Origin: an uncultured Oscillospiraceae bacterium
Lineage (GTDB): Bacteria > Bacillota_A > Clostridia > Oscillospirales > Oscillospiraceae
Direction: 5' to 3'
DNA: 15,964 nt
Assembly: GCA_934635515.1 (NCBI GenBank)
Contig: CAKTZK010000033.1
Coordinates: forward strand, 1 to 15,964
Shown here in pieces: positions 14,201 through 15,964 of the stretch (position 1 is its first letter; every line of letters starts with the position of its first letter). The position numbers and the translations under genes were made by a program. The notes below the pieces were generated by a model, which was given only the letters and a program-made list of their open reading frames with translations, had not been told where the DNA came from and did not search any database.

Positions 14201-15772
14201 ATGTCAGAAATGTTTTGTTTTCAGTGCCAGCAGACCGCCGGAGGCTCCGGCTGCGTCCGCACGGGCGTTTGCGGCAAGCAGCCGGAAACCGCCGCGCTGC
14301 AGGATGAGCTGATCTATGCGCTGATGCGCCTGGCGCTGGTGGCGGAAAAAAGCGGCCGCCGCCCTCGGGAGGCCAGCCGTCTGCTGATAGACGGCTTATT
14401 CACCACTCTCACCAACGTAAACTTTGATAACGCCGCCATCCGCCGCTTCACCCACCGGGTGACCGCCCAGATTCAGGAGCTGGGCGGCTGGGACGGGGAG
14501 CTGATCTCCCTGTGGAAGGGGGACACGGACATCGTCTCCCTCCGCTCCACCCTGCTGTTCGGCATGAAGGGTATGGCGGCCTACGCCCACCACAGTCTGA
14601 ATCTGGGCCGGGAAGACCCGGCGGTCACCGACTGGTTCTACACGGGCCTGTGCGCATTAAACCGCGAGCATACCGTGGAGCAGTGGCTCTCCCTCATCAT
14701 GGCGTTCGGCCAGGTGAATTTTAAGTGTATGGCCCTGCTGGATGCCGCCAACACCGCCGCCTTCGGCGACCCCGTGCCCGCAAAGGTGCCCACCGACATC
14801 AAAAAAGGTCCCTTCATCGTGGTGTCCGGCCACGATCTGGAGGACCTGCACCAGCTGCTGGAGCAGACCGCCGGAACGGGCATAAATATTTATACCCACT
14901 GCGAGATGCTCCCGGCCCACGGTTATCCGGGGCTGAAGAAGTACCCCCACCTGGCCGGGAATTTCGGCACCGCCTGGCAGAGCCAGCAAAAGGAGTTTGA
15001 AAATATCCCCGCCCCGGTGCTGTTTACCACCAACTGCCTCATGCCGCCCCGGCCCAGCTACGCAGACCGGGTCTATACCACCTCCGTGGTGGGCTACGAG
15101 GGGCTGCGTCACATCAGCGGCGATGAGAACAACCGCAAGGACTTCTCGCCCCTGATCCGCCAGGCCCTGGACCTGGGCGGCTACACCCATGACCACAGCA
15201 TGAGCGGCATCAACGGCGGCCATATCCTTACCACCGGCTTTGCCCACAGCGCCGTGCTCTCCCAGGCCCCGCAGCTCGTCGAGGCCATCCGGTCCGGTGC
15301 CGTGAAGCACATCTTCCTGGTAGGCGGCTGCGACGGGGCCCACCCCGGCCGGAATTATTACACGGAATTCGTCAAGCAGGCGCCCCTGGACAGTCTGATC
15401 CTGACCCTGGCCTGCGGCAAGTACCGCTTCAACGACCTGGACCTGGGCCAGATCGGCGGCCTGCCCCGGATCCTGGACATGGGCCAGTGCAACGATGCCT
15501 ACAGCGCCATCCGAGTGGCCCTGGCCCTGGCGGAGGCCTTTGGCTGCACCGTCAATGACCTGCCGCTGACTCTGGTGCTGTCCTGGTACGAGCAGAAGGC
15601 CGTGTGCATCCTGCTGACCCTGCTCTCCCTGGGCATCAAAAACATGTACCTGGGCCCCACCATGCCCGCCTTCCTCTCGGAAACGGTCGTCAAGGTGCTG
15701 GTAGACACCTACGGTCTGCACCCCATCACCGCCCCGGAGCAGGACCTGGACGCCATTTTAGGCAGAGGATAA
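14201..15772 (+). CDS. hcp: Hydroxylamine reductase / hybrid-cluster protein (class I)
   Basis: Cytoplasmic iron-sulfur protein with a 4Fe-2S-2O hybrid cluster. It is linked to nitric oxide or hydroxylamine reduction in nitrosative stress. It has 523 aa. The N-terminal cluster motif is C6-x2-C9-x8-C18-x5-C24, the spacing typical of strict anaerobes, and the helical insert of class I/II is present. Every hybrid-cluster ligand can be assigned: H211 (SGHDL), E235 (THCEMLPAHGYP), C279 (TTNCLMPP), C377 (VGGCDGA), C405 (LACGKYRF), C430 (MGQCNDAYS), E464 and K466 (SWYEQKA). Residue 234, next to E235, is Cys where I recall Gly. The start ATG (14201-14203) has GGGAGGA 9 nt upstream. CATACT at 14153-14158 could be its -10, with no good -35. 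No downstream hcr-type reductase gene is present. Confidence 0.97.
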   Translation: MSEMFCFQCQQTAGGSGCVRTGVCGKQPETAALQDELIYALMRLALVAEKSGRRPREASRLLIDGLFTTLTNVNFDNAAIRRFTHRVTAQIQELGGWDGELISLWKGDTDIVSLRSTLLFGMKGMAAYAHHSLNLGREDPAVTDWFYTGLCALNREHTVEQWLSLIMAFGQVNFKCMALLDAANTAAFGDPVPAKVPTDIKKGPFIVVSGHDLEDLHQLLEQTAGTGINIYTHCEMLPAHGYPGLKKYPHLAGNFGTAWQSQQKEFENIPAPVLFTTNCLMPPRPSYADRVYTTSVVGYEGLRHISGDENNRKDFSPLIRQALDLGGYTHDHSMSGINGGHILTTGFAHSAVLSQAPQLVEAIRSGAVKHIFLVGGCDGAHPGRNYYTEFVKQAPLDSLILTLACGKYRFNDLDLGQIGGLPRILDMGQCNDAYSAIRVALALAEAFGCTVNDLPLTLVLSWYEQKAVCILLTLLSLGIKNMYLGPTMPAFLSETVVKVLVDTYGLHPITAPEQDLDAILGRG

Positions 15773-15818
15773 CGCCCCCGGCAGAATAGCCCCGCCCATA
15801 TCCAGCGCGTTTTTGTAA

Positions 15819-15963
<145 letters not shown>

Positions 15964-15964
15964 A

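Noticed and set aside
14657..15721. 354-codon minus-strand open frame opposite hcp
   Set aside because: Hcp on the plus strand has all cluster ligands; the antisense frame shows no family features.

Overview
The window looks like chromosome from a GC-rich, Gram-positive, anaerobic member of the Clostridia, most likely Oscillospiraceae or a close gut relative. The evidence is Bacillota-type ribosome binding sites (AGGAGG), a T-box leader, the neighbours DUF1385-prmC-recA-recX-rimO-pgsA-cysS, a class I (strict-anaerobe type) hybrid-cluster protein, and intergenic hairpin repeats of a kind common in such genomes. The taxonomic call is inference; no 16S or other marker was compared.

Layout. Positions 1-781 (minus) hold the N-terminal 260 codons of cysS, cut by the window edge. 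Positions 782-1578 have no gene and are an island of hairpin repeats of at least three families. At 1579-1844 (minus) lies a complete cysteine-type T-box leader with its own sigma-A promoter, whose -35 box overlaps the pgsA stop codon. Positions 1841-7416 (minus) are a tight housekeeping operon, in transcription order DUF1385 (yqhQ-like), prmC, recA, recX, rimO, pgsA. Positions 7492-10972 (minus) are a second operon: an exported lipoprotein with four calcium-loop (VCBS/FG-GAP-like) repeats, an OmpR-family response regulator and a membrane sensor kinase. A 312-base divergent control region (10973-11284) follows. Then come an NSS-family sodium symporter (plus), a bidirectional terminator, an NhaC-family antiporter (minus), a divergent 157-base control region, hcp (plus), another bidirectional terminator, and an initiator tRNA-fMet (minus) that ends one base before the window edge.

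How it fits together. The lipoprotein, regulator and kinase probably form one signalling unit acting at the cell surface. The T-box reads UGC (Cys) in the specifier loop. Its acceptor-binding base (UGGA) suits the U73 discriminator of tRNA-Cys. It therefore belongs to cysS, although 797 bases of repeats now separate the two. A perfect TATAAT just upstream of cysS raises the question whether the T-box still controls it. The two transporters and Hcp are separate single-gene units, each with its own control region.

Nothing here is clearly a new system of the defence or mobile type. The most unusual parts are the displaced T-box with its repeat island, the lipoprotein/two-component operon, and a 10-bp hairpin just before the ribosome binding site of the symporter. 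Many long overlapping reading frames on the opposite strands are artefacts of the high GC content and were left out.
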